DNA from: Pseudanabaena sp. ABRG5-3
GTDB lineage: Bacteria > Cyanobacteriota > Cyanobacteriia > Pseudanabaenales > Pseudanabaenaceae
Assembly: GCF_003967015.1 (NCBI RefSeq)
Contig: NZ_AP017560.1
Coordinates: forward strand, 1,178,001 to 1,242,000
Reading direction: 5' to 3'
DNA length: 64,000 nt
Shown here: in pieces, positions 1-8,997 of the stretch
Numbering within the stretch: position 1 is the first letter of the stretch
Layout of the letters: the number at the start of each line of letters is the position of its first letter
The notes under the pieces: model-generated
Seen by the model: the letters and a program-made list of their open reading frames with translations, nothing else
What the model was told of the DNA's origin: nothing
The model's database searches: none
Translations under genes and position numbers: made by a program

Positions 1-1670
1 TTTGATACAGGGATACGATAGAAGGCTTCCAGTTGGTAAGGAGTATTAGGACTAGTCAACCCTACGAAACCAGCAGGAAGAGCAATAGCCCCTGAACTTG
101 CACTGGTAGTAAATAGTGGCTGACCAAAGGAAATAGCTGCCAAGTCACCTTCGCTGAACAAGTCTTTGCCAGATAGAGAAGCTAACCAGCTAGTATTGGT
201 TGTGGAAACAGCAGTTGCGCCAGTACTACCGACAATACCATCAATGAAAGTCCAAGAGCCCCAAGCATTGAAGGTAAATTGCTTGGTGATGTCCCAAATC
301 ACACTACCAACAACGGTATTACTCTTGAATCCAGTAGCAGCTAGTCCGGGAGCTATAGGACCTAGAGGGACGGAATCTGCGTTTAATCCTGAATTAAGCC
401 CTTCACCTATGGTGTATGCATTAGCATAACCAATACCAAAGGTGAGGTTATCAGCAGGCTTGAGAACAAACTGAGCCGCAATCTTGGTGTCACCACCAGT
501 TACACCACCAGAACCAGTTGCAGCAGCATTGGATGCACTATAAGCAGCTTGGAAATTAACTTTGTCTGAGATCTTCCAATCAAAACCTGCAACTGCTAAA
601 CCAGTCGCTCCACCAGCAGAAGCGATGCGGATTAAAGGACTGAAACGACCGAAGCGAGAGATTGTAGCTTGGCTATCGCTTTCGAGAGGGTTCAAAGGAT
701 TGAGAATATCTTCTATTTGACCAATGGGAGCGATGTAAGCGGTGAAATTATCGCCAATTGGGAACTTGTAGGACAAGCGATTGATTTCAAAAGTGTTGGG
801 TGTCGATTCACTATCAAAGGATAAGCGGCTAGAGCTAGGAACACCTAACCCATTGATGACAGGAGCAGCAGCAGTACCACTGATAGTACCAGCAATGTTA
901 GGAGTATTGCTTGCCTGCAAACGAGTTCTCAACAAGTCCTTACCAGTAAAGCTGGTGTCTAAGTTTAAGCGAACGCGATAGCTAAAAATGGTGTTAGTTC
1001 TATCGGTTCCGCCGTTAGGAAGGAGAGTGCCGTTGTTACCAACGATACCGTCAGAAGCAGCAGCTAGACCGAAGATTGCTTCGCCGCGTAGTTTGGTAGT
1101 AGTAGAGAATTGTTGAGCTTCGAGCTTAGCAACCTTGGCATCAAGGGCATCTACACGACCACGAAGAGTTGCAAGTTCAGCAGCGAATTCTTCTTGAAGC
1201 TTTTGTAGAGTTGCAAGATCTTCCTTGCTAACCTTGTCAGCGAGACCTGCGGAAATAATTTCGTTGATTTTGTCTAAACAAGCATTCAAACCTGCGGCAA
1301 ATTCATAGCGGCTGGTTGCTTGTTTACCACGGAAAGTGCGATCGGGATAGCCCGCAATACATTGATAGCGTTCAACTAGAGACTGTAGTGCAATGAATGC
1401 CCAGTCATTAGATCTAACATCACTAAGTTGTGATACTGATGTAACATTTTGAGCTACAGCATTAGGAGTCAACTGAAGATTATTGACAAGGATATCAGAG
1501 TTGATAGAGCGAATAACATCTGATGTATTTACATTACTATCCACTTTGCCAGAAGAAGCTTGAGCCTCGGCGTTAGCAGAAGCACTAATAATAAGAGATG
1601 ATGCAGCAACTGTAGCCGACACCACCACTGGTGCAAGAAAACTATAATCTCTATTTAAAATTTTAGACAT
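1..1670 (-). CDS. Iron-uptake-type porin with SLH domain (3' end outside window)
   Basis: Outer-membrane beta-barrel porin of the cyanobacterial SLH/OprB family, probably passing inorganic ions or small solutes. The reading frame starts at the ATG at 1668-1670 and stays open to the left edge, so the C-terminus is missing. An alanine-rich N-terminus (about residues 1-38, ending near SASANAEA) looks like a signal peptide. An SLH segment follows at about residues 85-150 (DWAFIALQSLVERYQ, CIAGYPDRTFRG), then a short coiled coil around 160-185 (ATLRGRVDALDAKVAKLEAQ), then the glycine/aromatic-rich barrel. This order is typical of the family, in which the SLH and coiled coil contact cell-wall polymers. 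Iron specificity is inferred from family naming, not seen. The gene is monocistronic as far as visible. Confidence 0.9.
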   Translation of the reverse strand, partial: MSKILNRDYSFLAPVVVSATVAASSLIISASANAEAQASSGKVDSNVNTSDVIRSINSDILVNNLQLTPNAVAQNVTSVSQLSDVRSNDWAFIALQSLVERYQCIAGYPDRTFRGKQATSRYEFAAGLNACLDKINEIISAGLADKVSKEDLATLQKLQEEFAAELATLRGRVDALDAKVAKLEAQQFSTTTKLRGEAIFGLAAASDGIVGNNGTLLPNGGTDRTNTIFSYRVRLNLDTSFTGKDLLRTRLQASNTPNIAGTISGTAAAPVINGLGVPSSSRLSFDSESTPNTFEINRLSYKFPIGDNFTAYIAPIGQIEDILNPLNPLESDSQATISRFGRFSPLIRIASAGGATGLAVAGFDWKISDKVNFQAAYSASNAAATGSGGVTGGDTKIAAQFVLKPADNLTFGIGYANAYTIGEGLNSGLNADSVPLGPIAPGLAATGFKSNTVVGSVIWDITKQFTFNAWGSWTFIDGIVGSTGATAVSTTNTSWLASLSGKDLFSEGDLAAISFGQPLFTTSASSGAIALPAGFVGLTSPNTPYQLEAFYRIPVS

Positions 1671-2040
1671 TTAATCAAAGTTCAATCCTCACAATGTAGT
1701 TGATGCTACCTTAGATTTATCTGAATGTATCAGACATTACTTATTTTGATTAAATGATTCTAAATATATTAAATATATCTATATTTAGCATAGAGAAAAT
1801 ACAGGCTTTAGAAAGCCATAAAACTCTTGACAAGGTTAAAAATCTTGAAATGCGAACCAATAGTTAAAAGAGCGCAAAAAATAATTTAAGCTGTTAAAAC
1901 TATTATAGATAGAGGCATAGAGCCTAATTTGTTACATCAATCATTTGTTTTTATAACTGTTTTTCTCTACTTAATAATTTGTTACAGGTACTATCTAATA
2001 AAAATTTAGATTCTGACATTAAAGATTATTTAAATTCGCC
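1671..2040. other. AT-rich upstream region of the porin gene
   Basis: About 370 bases with no supported gene. The porin promoter must lie here on the minus strand. The stretch is strongly AT-rich with homopolymer runs but shows no operator that can be named with confidence. It ends at the decayed IS30 transposase. Confidence 0.5.
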
Positions 2041-2043
2041 AAT

Positions 2044-3140
2044 TCAAGGATGAAATGCAACGATATCTGATGAAGCAAAAAATACTTCGTAAGGAGATAA
2101 GATAGTCAAGAGATTTTCTCGGTCTGTGATTGATCAAATTCACCACCCTCTGAAAGTCATCTTCTTTCACGATTTTGAAGTTTGTATTGTTGGGATAGAA
2201 CTCTCTAATCAATCCATTGGTGTGTTCATTCTCTCAGATAGCTTCTCATATCCACAGAGTTCTCTTCCATTATCAAAAGTCATTGTCTTTCTGAATGTTG
2301 ATTTCACAGGCTCAAACAGCTTGACCGTTACTCTGTTTATCTCTTCCATTGTCTTGTTCTTAGCTAGTCCAGCAAGTAAATACTTCGATGCCTTATCCAC
2401 ATGGGTAACTACAATACCTGTGTGGTTGCAACCGATTACCGTATCACTCTCCCAATGTCCTATCTCTATAGCTACAGTCACTTGTCTTAGGACAAATCAA
2501 AACCCAAGAATTGATTGGCGGCGCTCCGCGCCACCAATCAATTCTTGGGTTTTATGTCCTAGTACACTTGGCGATAGCTATATTTTTAAATCTGCGACCT
2601 TGGGGCGATTCTCTATCCCTATCCGATTGGGTATGCCACTACGTTTCTGGTTGCGGCTTTTGCGTCGTCGTTGTTTCTGCTTTTGCCGCAGATATTGTTG
2701 ATATATTCCCAGCTCTTGATAGTTGGCATAGATCATCAGATAAATCGTCTCGTGACTGATTTTACCTAGTCCCTCCTGTTTCATCCTACCTGCAAGTTGT
2801 TCTGGGCTGTGGTGTTGCTCTAAGCGTCGTTTGACTTCAATGATCGTCTCGGCACTGACGCTCTGGAATCTGACCTTTGCTTGCTTCCGTCTTGCTTTCA
2901 TCATAGCAACTGCCGTATCTGGCAGATAGCCAAGCTGTCGCTCATCTGTATTCCTTGCTAGTTATCTAGATATCGTACTTTTGTTTCGCTTCAGGCGACG
3001 ACCGATCTCTGATATCGATAGTTGCTCAATTACTCGCAGTTTATACAGTTCACTTCTTTCTGTGGTGGTAAGTAAGAAATCTGATTTTAATTTGGGAAGT
3101 ATTAACTCCCGATGACATGATTGGGAATCTGGAATATTTA
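2044..3140 (-). pseudogene. IS30-family transposase, multiply disrupted
   Basis: The pieces together read as one IS30-type DDE transposase: an N-terminal helix-turn-helix part (TTTERSELYKLRVIEQLSIS, RRLKRNKSTISR), a middle part (HHSPEQLAGRMKQEGLGKIS), the core (GHWESDTVIGCNH, THVDKASKYLLAGLAKNKT, TFDNGREL) and the C-terminal NEHTNGLIREFYP and INHRPRKSL motifs. Breaks seen: a nonsense codon at 2962-2964 where the next residues LARNTDERQ continue in frame; a 72-bp palindromic element at 2489-2560 after VADLKI; a deletion with frameshift near 2210 that removes the segment before NEHTNGL; and another frameshift near the 3' end, after which SPYEVFFASSDIV is found in a second frame. It cannot make an active enzyme. 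Element ends were not identified. Confidence 0.85.
2489..2560. repeat. Palindromic element inserted in the IS30 gene (AGGAC...GTCCT type)
   Basis: Near-perfect inverted repeat: aggac, aaatcaaaacccaagaattg, a stem ending in ggcggcgc with a small tccg loop, then the complement ending in gtcct. It lies inside the transposase reading frame, so it is an insertion. The same outer motif (AAAACCCA inside TAGGA/TCCTA) occurs at 10305-10378. Confidence 0.8.
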
Positions 3141-3211
3141 TAGCTTGCCATATTGTTTGAAGGCAGAAACAAGTATAGTGAGACACAATAGCCCTTAGGG
3201 ATTTGCGACTT

Positions 3212-3274
3212 AATAAAGAACCAATTTTTGGGTGGCGCGGCTTCGCCGCGCCACCCAAAAATTGGTTCTTTATT
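3212..3274. repeat. Perfect long hairpin upstream of thrB
   Basis: Inverted repeat with roughly 29-nt arms (aataaagaaccaatttttgg on the left) around a cttc tetraloop within gcggcttcgccgc. It sits between the IS30 remnant and thrB. It could terminate the minus-strand remnant or be a mobile palindrome of the class seen all through the window. Confidence 0.75.
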
Positions 3275-3361
3275 TTACTGCTAAGCCCTTAGCTATATAA
3301 TGTCCTACGTTGACGGAGATAACCAATATTTCTTGGCTCCAGTGTATTTTAGATTTTCAAC

Positions 3362-4270
3362 ATGACCATTTTTGAAGTTTCCGTTCCTGCGACTACTGCT
3401 AATATTGGCCCTGGGTTTGATTGCCTTGGTGCAGCCCTATCGCTTTATAACCAATTTGAATTTTCCCTCGCCGATCGCTTAACGATTACCGCATCGGGTG
3501 AAGGTGCAGACAAGGTGGAACGGGACGAAACAAACTTGGTATATCAAGCGATCGCTAAGTTTTATCAGCACATTGATCGCCCAATCCCACCAATCGCCTT
3601 TCATACAGATACCAAAATCCCCCTATCGCGTGGTTTAGGTAGCTCTGCAACCGCGATTGTCGGCGGCATTGTCGGCGCGAATCTACTGGCAGGTTCACCG
3701 CTAGATCGTTTGGAATTGTTGGATTTAGCGATCGCAATGGAAGGACATCCTGATAATGTCGCGCCTGCAATGTTGGGCGGATGTCAGTTGATGGCATCTA
3801 ATCAAGCAGGTGGTTGGGAATATTGCGATTTGCATTGGCATGAAAGTATTGGGCTAGTTGTGGCAATTCCTGACTTTGAGCTATCGACATCTAAGGCAAG
3901 GGAAGTATTACCCAAGCAATTTTCGATGAAGGATGCGGTTTTTAATGCCTCACACTTAGCCCTATTAAGTCATGGGATTCAGACAGGGAATGTGAATTGG
4001 TTAAAGGCAGGTTTGCAGGATCGACTACATCAAAACTATCGCCAAAGCTTGATTATTGGTATGGCAGAGGTACAAGCTGCCGCGATCGCCGCAGGAGCCT
4101 ATGGCGTAGTTATCAGTGGCGCTGGCCCCACCCTACTTTCTTTAGCGCCAATGGGTACAATAGAGGCAGTCGCCCAAGCAATGAGTCAAGCATGGCAAGC
4201 AATTGGTGTTCATGCTGTGACAAAATGTTTAGCGATCGCCAAAGATGGTACAACATTCAAAACTCGTTAA
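3362..4270 (+). CDS. thrB: Homoserine kinase
   Basis: GHMP-family kinase that phosphorylates L-homoserine with ATP, the step before threonine synthase in threonine biosynthesis; cytosolic. The 302-residue product has the usual length. Family motifs: the N-terminal VPATTANIGPGFDCLGAAL, the ATP-binding glycine/serine loop PLSRGLGSSA at residues 87-96, and the C-terminal GVVISGAGPTLLSL motif. The ATG at 3362 begins directly at the conserved N-terminus. A small membrane protein gene follows after 55 bp and bvdR after that, all in the same direction, so co-transcription is possible. A short gtgcgaagcac stem-loop lies just after the stop. Confidence 0.95.
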   Translation: MTIFEVSVPATTANIGPGFDCLGAALSLYNQFEFSLADRLTITASGEGADKVERDETNLVYQAIAKFYQHIDRPIPPIAFHTDTKIPLSRGLGSSATAIVGGIVGANLLAGSPLDRLELLDLAIAMEGHPDNVAPAMLGGCQLMASNQAGGWEYCDLHWHESIGLVVAIPDFELSTSKAREVLPKQFSMKDAVFNASHLALLSHGIQTGNVNWLKAGLQDRLHQNYRQSLIIGMAEVQAAAIAAGAYGVVISGAGPTLLSLAPMGTIEAVAQAMSQAWQAIGVHAVTKCLAIAKDGTTFKTR

Positions 4271-4325
4271 ACTTTTTGTGCGAAGCACAATAAATTTAAC
4301 AATTTAGGAAACTTCAGGAAACCCT

Positions 4326-4613
4326 ATGTCTAAATTTCAATTTTTACTAATCTCGGCGCTAATTTCCTCGGTAGTACTTTTATTTGTGGGCAGTCGCGAT
4401 GGTAATCCCTTTGATACGGTATTTCCGATCGGAGTTGTGATTGGTTTAGCGATCGTTGCTCAAAAATACTTATCAGAAAAGGTGTGGAGCCGTTTTGCCC
4501 GTTGGTTCAATGAAACCACAGGACGCAAAATTTTTTATGTACGCGCACCTCGTCCTAAAGTTGTCCAAGAGCGCAAACTATTGCCCCCTTCCAAGTTAAA
4601 CCGCCTGAAATAA
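4326..4613 (+). CDS. Small conserved membrane protein of unknown function
   Basis: 95 residues. Two hydrophobic segments (about residues 5-22 and 33-46) are followed by a basic, proline-containing tail ending KLLPPSKLNRLK. The charge pattern suggests the tail stays in the cytoplasm. No catalytic motif is visible and no function can be assigned. It lies between thrB and bvdR on the same strand, with HIP1-style codon usage like its neighbours, so it looks like a resident gene. The start is the ATG at 4326, preceded by an A-rich leader containing aggaaac. Confidence 0.7.
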   Translation: MSKFQFLLISALISSVVLLFVGSRDGNPFDTVFPIGVVIGLAIVAQKYLSEKVWSRFARWFNETTGRKIFYVRAPRPKVVQERKLLPPSKLNRLK

Positions 4614-4667
4614 ATTTCCACAATTACCCGCAATCCCCAAAATAAAAAATAAGAGAACTCCCACACC

Positions 4668-5657
4668 ATGACCTACGCATCATTAAACCAACCTTTGCGA
4701 GTTGGCATCGTTGGTTCGGGCTTTGTTGCCAAGCTCCGCGCCGAAATTTTTAGCAAAGATGCAAGGACTAAACTCGTAGCGATCGCGGGTACACCCGAAA
4801 AAGCACAGGCGATCGCTCAAGAGTTTGATATTCCCAAGGTGCATCAATATTGGTCAGAGTTGGTGGTGCATCCTGATGTGGACTTGGTAGTGGTATGTAA
4901 TGTCAATCGCGATCATGGAGCCGTAGTCGGGCAAGCTTTGCGATCGGGCAAGCACGTAATTGTCGAATATCCCCTTGCTTTTAATTTGGCTGAAGCTGAG
5001 GAATTAGTAAATCTTGCGAAGCAGAATAATCTATTGCTCCATGTCGAGCATATCGAACTATTAGGCGGCGTACATCAATTGGTGATGGAACATTTATCAA
5101 AATTGGGAACTCCCTTCTACGCTCGATATTCCACTAAAAGCCCACAGCGTCCTGTACCTGATAAATGGACATATAAGCCAGACCTGTTTGGATTCCCTCT
5201 AACGGCAGCAGTCTCTCGCCTCAATCGCATTATTGTTCTCTTTGGGAAAGTCAAATCTGTCTCTTGTCAATTGCATTACAGTGGCGATAATTTACCGCAT
5301 CATTTTACGTCCTGTGTGTGCAATGCTCAGCTTCAGTTTGAGAATGGAGTGCTTGCGGATATTAGCTATAGCAAGGGTGAAAACTTCTGGCAGCCAGAGC
5401 GAATTATGGAATTGCAGGGAAGTCAAGGTGCTTTAATTTTCTCTGCTGATAAAGGTAAGCTGATTACCGCCGATGGTGAAATGGAACTAGATGCGGGGAC
5501 AACGCGAGGTCTATTTAAGAAGGATACGGAAAATGTCCTTTCGCATCTCTTCAATGGCACGCCAATTTATACCAACCACGAAAGTATTTTACATTCTCTC
5601 GCCGTTGCTAATGCGGCGGAAAAAGCGGCAGCTACTCAGCAGGTTATCATGATTTAA
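4668..5657 (+). CDS. bvdR: Biliverdin reductase-like Gfo/Idh/MocA oxidoreductase
   Basis: NAD(P)H-dependent oxidoreductase of 329 residues. The N-terminal Rossmann motif is VGIVGSGFVAKLRAE (residues 12-26), and the Gfo/Idh/MocA hallmark HVIVEYPLA follows. The block LLHVEHIELLGGVHQ and the later FYARYST and KWTY motifs match what I recall of cyanobacterial BvdR, the enzyme reducing biliverdin IXalpha to bilirubin. The role is inferred from this resemblance; another Gfo/Idh/MocA dehydrogenase activity cannot be excluded. In cyanobacteria BvdR has been linked to phycobilisome assembly. The AAA ATPase gene begins 65 bp downstream. Confidence 0.8.
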   Translation: MTYASLNQPLRVGIVGSGFVAKLRAEIFSKDARTKLVAIAGTPEKAQAIAQEFDIPKVHQYWSELVVHPDVDLVVVCNVNRDHGAVVGQALRSGKHVIVEYPLAFNLAEAEELVNLAKQNNLLLHVEHIELLGGVHQLVMEHLSKLGTPFYARYSTKSPQRPVPDKWTYKPDLFGFPLTAAVSRLNRIIVLFGKVKSVSCQLHYSGDNLPHHFTSCVCNAQLQFENGVLADISYSKGENFWQPERIMELQGSQGALIFSADKGKLITADGEMELDAGTTRGLFKKDTENVLSHLFNGTPIYTNHESILHSLAVANAAEKAAATQQVIMI

Positions 5658-5722
5658 GTTTTACTCATCTATTAGGTGAGCTTCGCCTATCCTTGATAGT
5701 TTTTAACTAGGTTAAATTCGCG

Positions 5723-7105
5723 ATGTTTACAAAATTACGGATTCAAAATTTTAAGTCATGGGCTGATACGGGTGAGTTTCAGATGGCTCCTCTGACGGGA
5801 TTTTTTGGTACGAATAGTTCTGGCAAAACAGCGATTTTGCAGTTTTTGTTGATGCTAAAACAAACTGTGGAGTCAAGCGATCGCAATCGGATTTTACATT
5901 TAGGTGGCGATCAATATAGCTATGTTGATTTAGGAACTACTTATGATATTAGTCACAGACATCAATTACCTGAAAAGATAAAATTTTCTTTTCAGTGGAT
6001 ACCAAAACTGATTAGTCAATCTGGCGTAGAAGTAATTGCACAAGTTCATGGACATAACAATTATCTTGGGAATGACAAAATTTATGGGATTACATTTACT
6101 AGGTATAAGTTAAATTCATCTATTGAATTTAACTCCGAAATTGATATTGATAGGGATCAAATTGACATCAATTTTTTTAAATATCTATTCAATAGTCAAG
6201 ATGGTCAAAATTATTCTTTGGGTATACAGCAAGAGAATAATAAAAAATATAGCAATTCTTATAGTTTGCTTACAGATGGTTTTTCCTCGACAGAATTACG
6301 AATATTTTCAAAACTTTCTATTAAAAATTTTAAAAACTATGGATTAGATAGAAGAGAGTTTGCAGGGCTAACATTAGCATATGAGGATCTTTTTCAAAAT
6401 ACCTATTACCTTGCACCATTGAGAGAATATCCCAAACGAACTTATCTTTGGTCTGGTGAACGTCCTCAAAATGTTGGTAATCGTGGAGAATTAGCAGTTG
6501 CGGCACTTCTTGCTTCTCGCAAAAAAGATCCTGAAGTTGAGTTTTTAGTAGCAAAAGCACTCAAAGAACTAGGATTAATCCATAGCTTCAGAGTAAACCC
6601 GATTGCTGAGAATCGGAGAGATTATGAAATATTGGTGCAGCGATCTCCTAATTCCGCAGAAGTATTAATTACAGATGTTGGTTTTGGAGTCTCGCAAGTA
6701 TTACCAATATTAGTTTTATGCTACTACGCACCCAAAGGCGCAACCCTCATATTTGAACAACCCGAAATCCATTTACATCCCTCAGTCCAAGCAGGACTCG
6801 CCGATATATTTATCGAAGTCATTAAAACTCGTAATATTCAAATCATTATCGAAAGTCATAGCGAACATTTATTAAGGCGGTTGCAAAGGCGTATGGCGGA
6901 AGAAAAAGATGGATTTACGAATGAAGATGCAGCGCTATATTTTTGCAAAATGGATAATCAAGGAGATTCTGAACTAGTACCTCTTGAGATTGATACCTAC
7001 GGCAATATTTGCAACTATCCCGAAGGATTTTTTGGCGATGAAATGGGCGATCTCGTTGCCATGACCGAAGCCGCAATTAATCGTCAGATGAATGTCGGAG
7101 CGTGA
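5723..7105 (+). CDS. AAA/SMC-like ATPase with DUF3696 C-terminus
   Basis: 460-residue ABC/AAA15-type ATPase. Walker A is GTNSSGKT at residues 29-36, preceded by the RecF/SMC-like N-terminus LRIQNFKSWAD. Walker B is ATLIFEQPEIHLHP, and a D-loop/H-loop region IIIESHSEHLLRRLQRR follows, as in OLD-like and DUF3696 ATPases. The C-terminal stretch EIDTYGNICNYPEGFFGDEM fits the DUF3696 domain. The middle (about 90-230) is AT-rich and weakly conserved, unlike the flanking genes, which suggests horizontal transfer. It overlaps the downstream PIN gene by 4 bp (GTGA), so the two are translationally coupled. Such ATPase-plus-nuclease pairs are common in phage defence; that role is inferred here. Confidence 0.85.
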   Translation: MFTKLRIQNFKSWADTGEFQMAPLTGFFGTNSSGKTAILQFLLMLKQTVESSDRNRILHLGGDQYSYVDLGTTYDISHRHQLPEKIKFSFQWIPKLISQSGVEVIAQVHGHNNYLGNDKIYGITFTRYKLNSSIEFNSEIDIDRDQIDINFFKYLFNSQDGQNYSLGIQQENNKKYSNSYSLLTDGFSSTELRIFSKLSIKNFKNYGLDRREFAGLTLAYEDLFQNTYYLAPLREYPKRTYLWSGERPQNVGNRGELAVAALLASRKKDPEVEFLVAKALKELGLIHSFRVNPIAENRRDYEILVQRSPNSAEVLITDVGFGVSQVLPILVLCYYAPKGATLIFEQPEIHLHPSVQAGLADIFIEVIKTRNIQIIIESHSEHLLRRLQRRMAEEKDGFTNEDAALYFCKMDNQGDSELVPLEIDTYGNICNYPEGFFGDEMGDLVAMTEAAINRQMNVGA

Positions 7106-7593
7106 GAATGTATCAAATCGTAGATACAAACGTTCTGCTTGTCGCCAGCAAAAAAGCATCCCAAGCTTCAGAGACCTGTGAATTAGCTTGTGAGAAATAT
7201 CTCCAAAATCTAATGAACACAGGTATTTTAGTGATTGATAGTCAATGGCTAATCATCAAAGAATATATGAACAAAAATTCCCAAAGTGGACAACCAAACG
7301 CTGGGGATAAATTTCTCAAATGGGTTTTACTGAATCACACCAATCCAAAGCGTTGCGAAAAAGCTACTATCACCCAAATTGCGGAAAATGATTTTGCTGA
7401 ATTTCCCAAATCCCCATCCTTAGCAAAATTTGATCCGTCCGATCGCAAATTTGTTGCCGTTGCCCTTACTCACCATGCCAAACCTGCGATCGCTAATGCC
7501 GTTGACTCCGACTGGCGCAACTATGAACAAGCCCTTAAAGATCATGGTGTTGATCTTCACTTTCTCTGTCCAGAACTAAACACAAAATCATAA
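7102..7593 (+). CDS. PIN-domain-like nuclease, partner of the AAA ATPase
   Basis: 163 residues from GTG 7102, or two fewer from ATG 7108. The N-terminal VDTNVLL provides the first acidic residue of a PIN fold. Later acidic positions fit the rest of the site: the DPSDRKFVAVAL block, in which D and K/R precede a hydrophobic helix as in PIN proteins, and the D-S-D near VDSDWRNYE. No transmembrane segment is seen. The GTG start overlaps the ATPase stop, which suggests the two products act together. It is likely an RNase or DNase controlled by the ATPase. It does not look like a VapC toxin, because no antitoxin gene is adjacent. Confidence 0.7.
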   Translation: MRMYQIVDTNVLLVASKKASQASETCELACEKYLQNLMNTGILVIDSQWLIIKEYMNKNSQSGQPNAGDKFLKWVLLNHTNPKRCEKATITQIAENDFAEFPKSPSLAKFDPSDRKFVAVALTHHAKPAIANAVDSDWRNYEQALKDHGVDLHFLCPELNTKS

Positions 7594-7665
7594 GTTCACA
7601 AAGCACTGTAAGAGCCTACTGCGATACTGCGATAAAATGCTTGATGAGCAAAAATAATAACCACT

Positions 7666-8763
7666 ATGCCAAAGCCTAAGACTAATCTCATCCTCAATTC
7701 CAAACCTCAATCACAAATTACCCTCAGCGAATACATCACCGCGATCGCATGGTCAGCTAATAGTAAATATCTAGCTGCGGCGACTGCTTCAGGGGAGATC
7801 ATCCTGATCGATGAGGCAAAGGCTGGCAATGACATTGCTCAGAAACAAACGGAATTACAAGCACCAACCGAAATTTCTGTGGATTGTCTGGGCTTTTCCG
7901 CAGATGGGCGTTGGTTGGCGGCTGGGGGACAGGATGGGAAGGTGCGTGTTTGGGACTTGGGGGGAGATCAACCTGCGATCGCCTCAACGATCGATCTTGG
8001 CAAAACATGGATCGAGCATCTCGTTTGGCATCCTACCCGCTCCGAATTTGCCTTTGGCTTGGGGAAATATTTGCAGGTCTGGAGTGCAGAAACTCTGGAT
8101 ATTGTGACTACTTTGCATTTTGAACAATCAACGGTTTTAGCGATCGCATGGCATCCCAATGGCGAATATCTCTCCGTTGGTGGTGATGGTGGGATTAAGG
8201 TTTGGGCAGCACAGGATTGGTATGAAGACCCTATTCTCTTTGAAATGCCCACTGCTGCGGCAAAGATGGTTTGGAATCCCTCAGGGGAATATCTAGTGGC
8301 AAGTACCCTTGATAATTTGGTGGTGGTGATGCAGTGGCTTGGTAAGGATTTTGATGCTTCACCTTGGCGAATGCAGGGCTTTCCGGGCAAGATTCGCTAC
8401 TTTGACTGGACAGCTAGTAAAACATCGCCTCTATTAGCTTCCTCAAGCGGTTCTGATGTGGTGGTGTGGGAAAAACACGCTGACTTAAATGTTGGTTGGG
8501 AAGGTGAAGTCATTAAGGGGCATAACAACATTGTGGGCTTTGTTGCCTTTAAGCCTAAAACCGAAACCTTAGCATCCGCCGATGAAAATGGCAGAATTGC
8601 AATTTGGAAAGATGCGAAGGACTGGGTACAGGCGCTTGAGACTCCGATGGGCGAGATCACTGCTTTGCAATGGCAACCACAGGGCAAAAAACTTGCTGCG
8701 GCGAATGCTGATGGTCAGCTCATGCTCTGGACAGAATCATCACAGGGCAAAGGGTTTCGCTAG
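7666..8763 (+). CDS. WD40 repeat protein
   Basis: 365 residues made almost entirely of WD40 blades. Recognisable repeat ends are GKVRVWDLGG, LQVWSAETLD, GIKVWAAQDW, SDVVVWEKHA, RIAIWKDAKD and GQLMLWTES. Each is preceded by a typical L-A-W or F-S-P/DGR/YLA element (VDCLGFSADGRWLAAGG, IAWHPNGEYLSVGG). This gives a single beta-propeller of about seven blades with no attached catalytic domain. Proteins of this sort act as binding scaffolds; the partner is unknown. No signal peptide is seen, so it is probably cytosolic. The upstream spacer is about 70 bp, so it may be transcribed separately from the ATPase-PIN pair. A hairpin terminator follows. Confidence 0.85.
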   Translation: MPKPKTNLILNSKPQSQITLSEYITAIAWSANSKYLAAATASGEIILIDEAKAGNDIAQKQTELQAPTEISVDCLGFSADGRWLAAGGQDGKVRVWDLGGDQPAIASTIDLGKTWIEHLVWHPTRSEFAFGLGKYLQVWSAETLDIVTTLHFEQSTVLAIAWHPNGEYLSVGGDGGIKVWAAQDWYEDPILFEMPTAAAKMVWNPSGEYLVASTLDNLVVVMQWLGKDFDASPWRMQGFPGKIRYFDWTASKTSPLLASSSGSDVVVWEKHADLNVGWEGEVIKGHNNIVGFVAFKPKTETLASADENGRIAIWKDAKDWVQALETPMGEITALQWQPQGKKLAAANADGQLMLWTESSQGKGFR

Positions 8764-8767
8764 TCCC

Positions 8768-8794
8768 AAAAATCGAAGCGTAGCTTCGATTTTT
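8768..8794 (+). terminator. Hairpin after the WD40 gene
   Basis: aaaaatcgaagc, a one-base centre, then its complement ending in a T run, five bases after the stop codon. Intrinsic terminator-like. Confidence 0.7.
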
Positions 8795-8870
8795 GAGGGA
8801 TTTCCAAAGTACACATACTGTGATATAGTGTCAACTGCTTTGCTAATCAAAGACGCTAAAACAGCATATT

Positions 8871-8957
8871 GGAGAGATGGCAGAGTGGTTGAATGCGTCT
8901 GACTCGAAATCAGATTTAGGGTCACACCTAACGGGAGTTCGAATCTCCCTCTCTCCG
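8871..8957 (+). tRNA. tRNA-Ser (anticodon CGA)
   Basis: An 87-nt cloverleaf. The acceptor stem is ggagaga with tctctcc, and G is the discriminator base. The anticodon stem tctga/tcaga encloses ctcgaaa, placing the CGA anticodon at 8905-8907. A long variable arm follows, as expected for a class II serine tRNA, and the T-loop is gttcgaatc. It reads UCG serine codons. No CCA is encoded: the mature sequence ends at G and is followed by taataaaa. Confidence 0.95.
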
Positions 8958-8958
8958 T

Positions 8959-8994
8959 AATAAAAAAGGACTGCGATCGCAGTCCTTTTTTATT
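8959..8994. terminator. Bidirectional terminator between tRNA-Ser and rtcB
   Basis: Perfect palindrome with A and T tails: aataaaaaaggactgc, a HIP1 octamer in the centre, then the complement ending in ttttttatt. It serves the plus-strand tRNA and the minus-strand rtcB, which converge here. Confidence 0.85.
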
Positions 8995-8997
8995 GAC

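Noticed and set aside
166-981. Plus-strand frames across the porin gene
   Set aside because: They are antisense to a clear porin frame and have no independent support.
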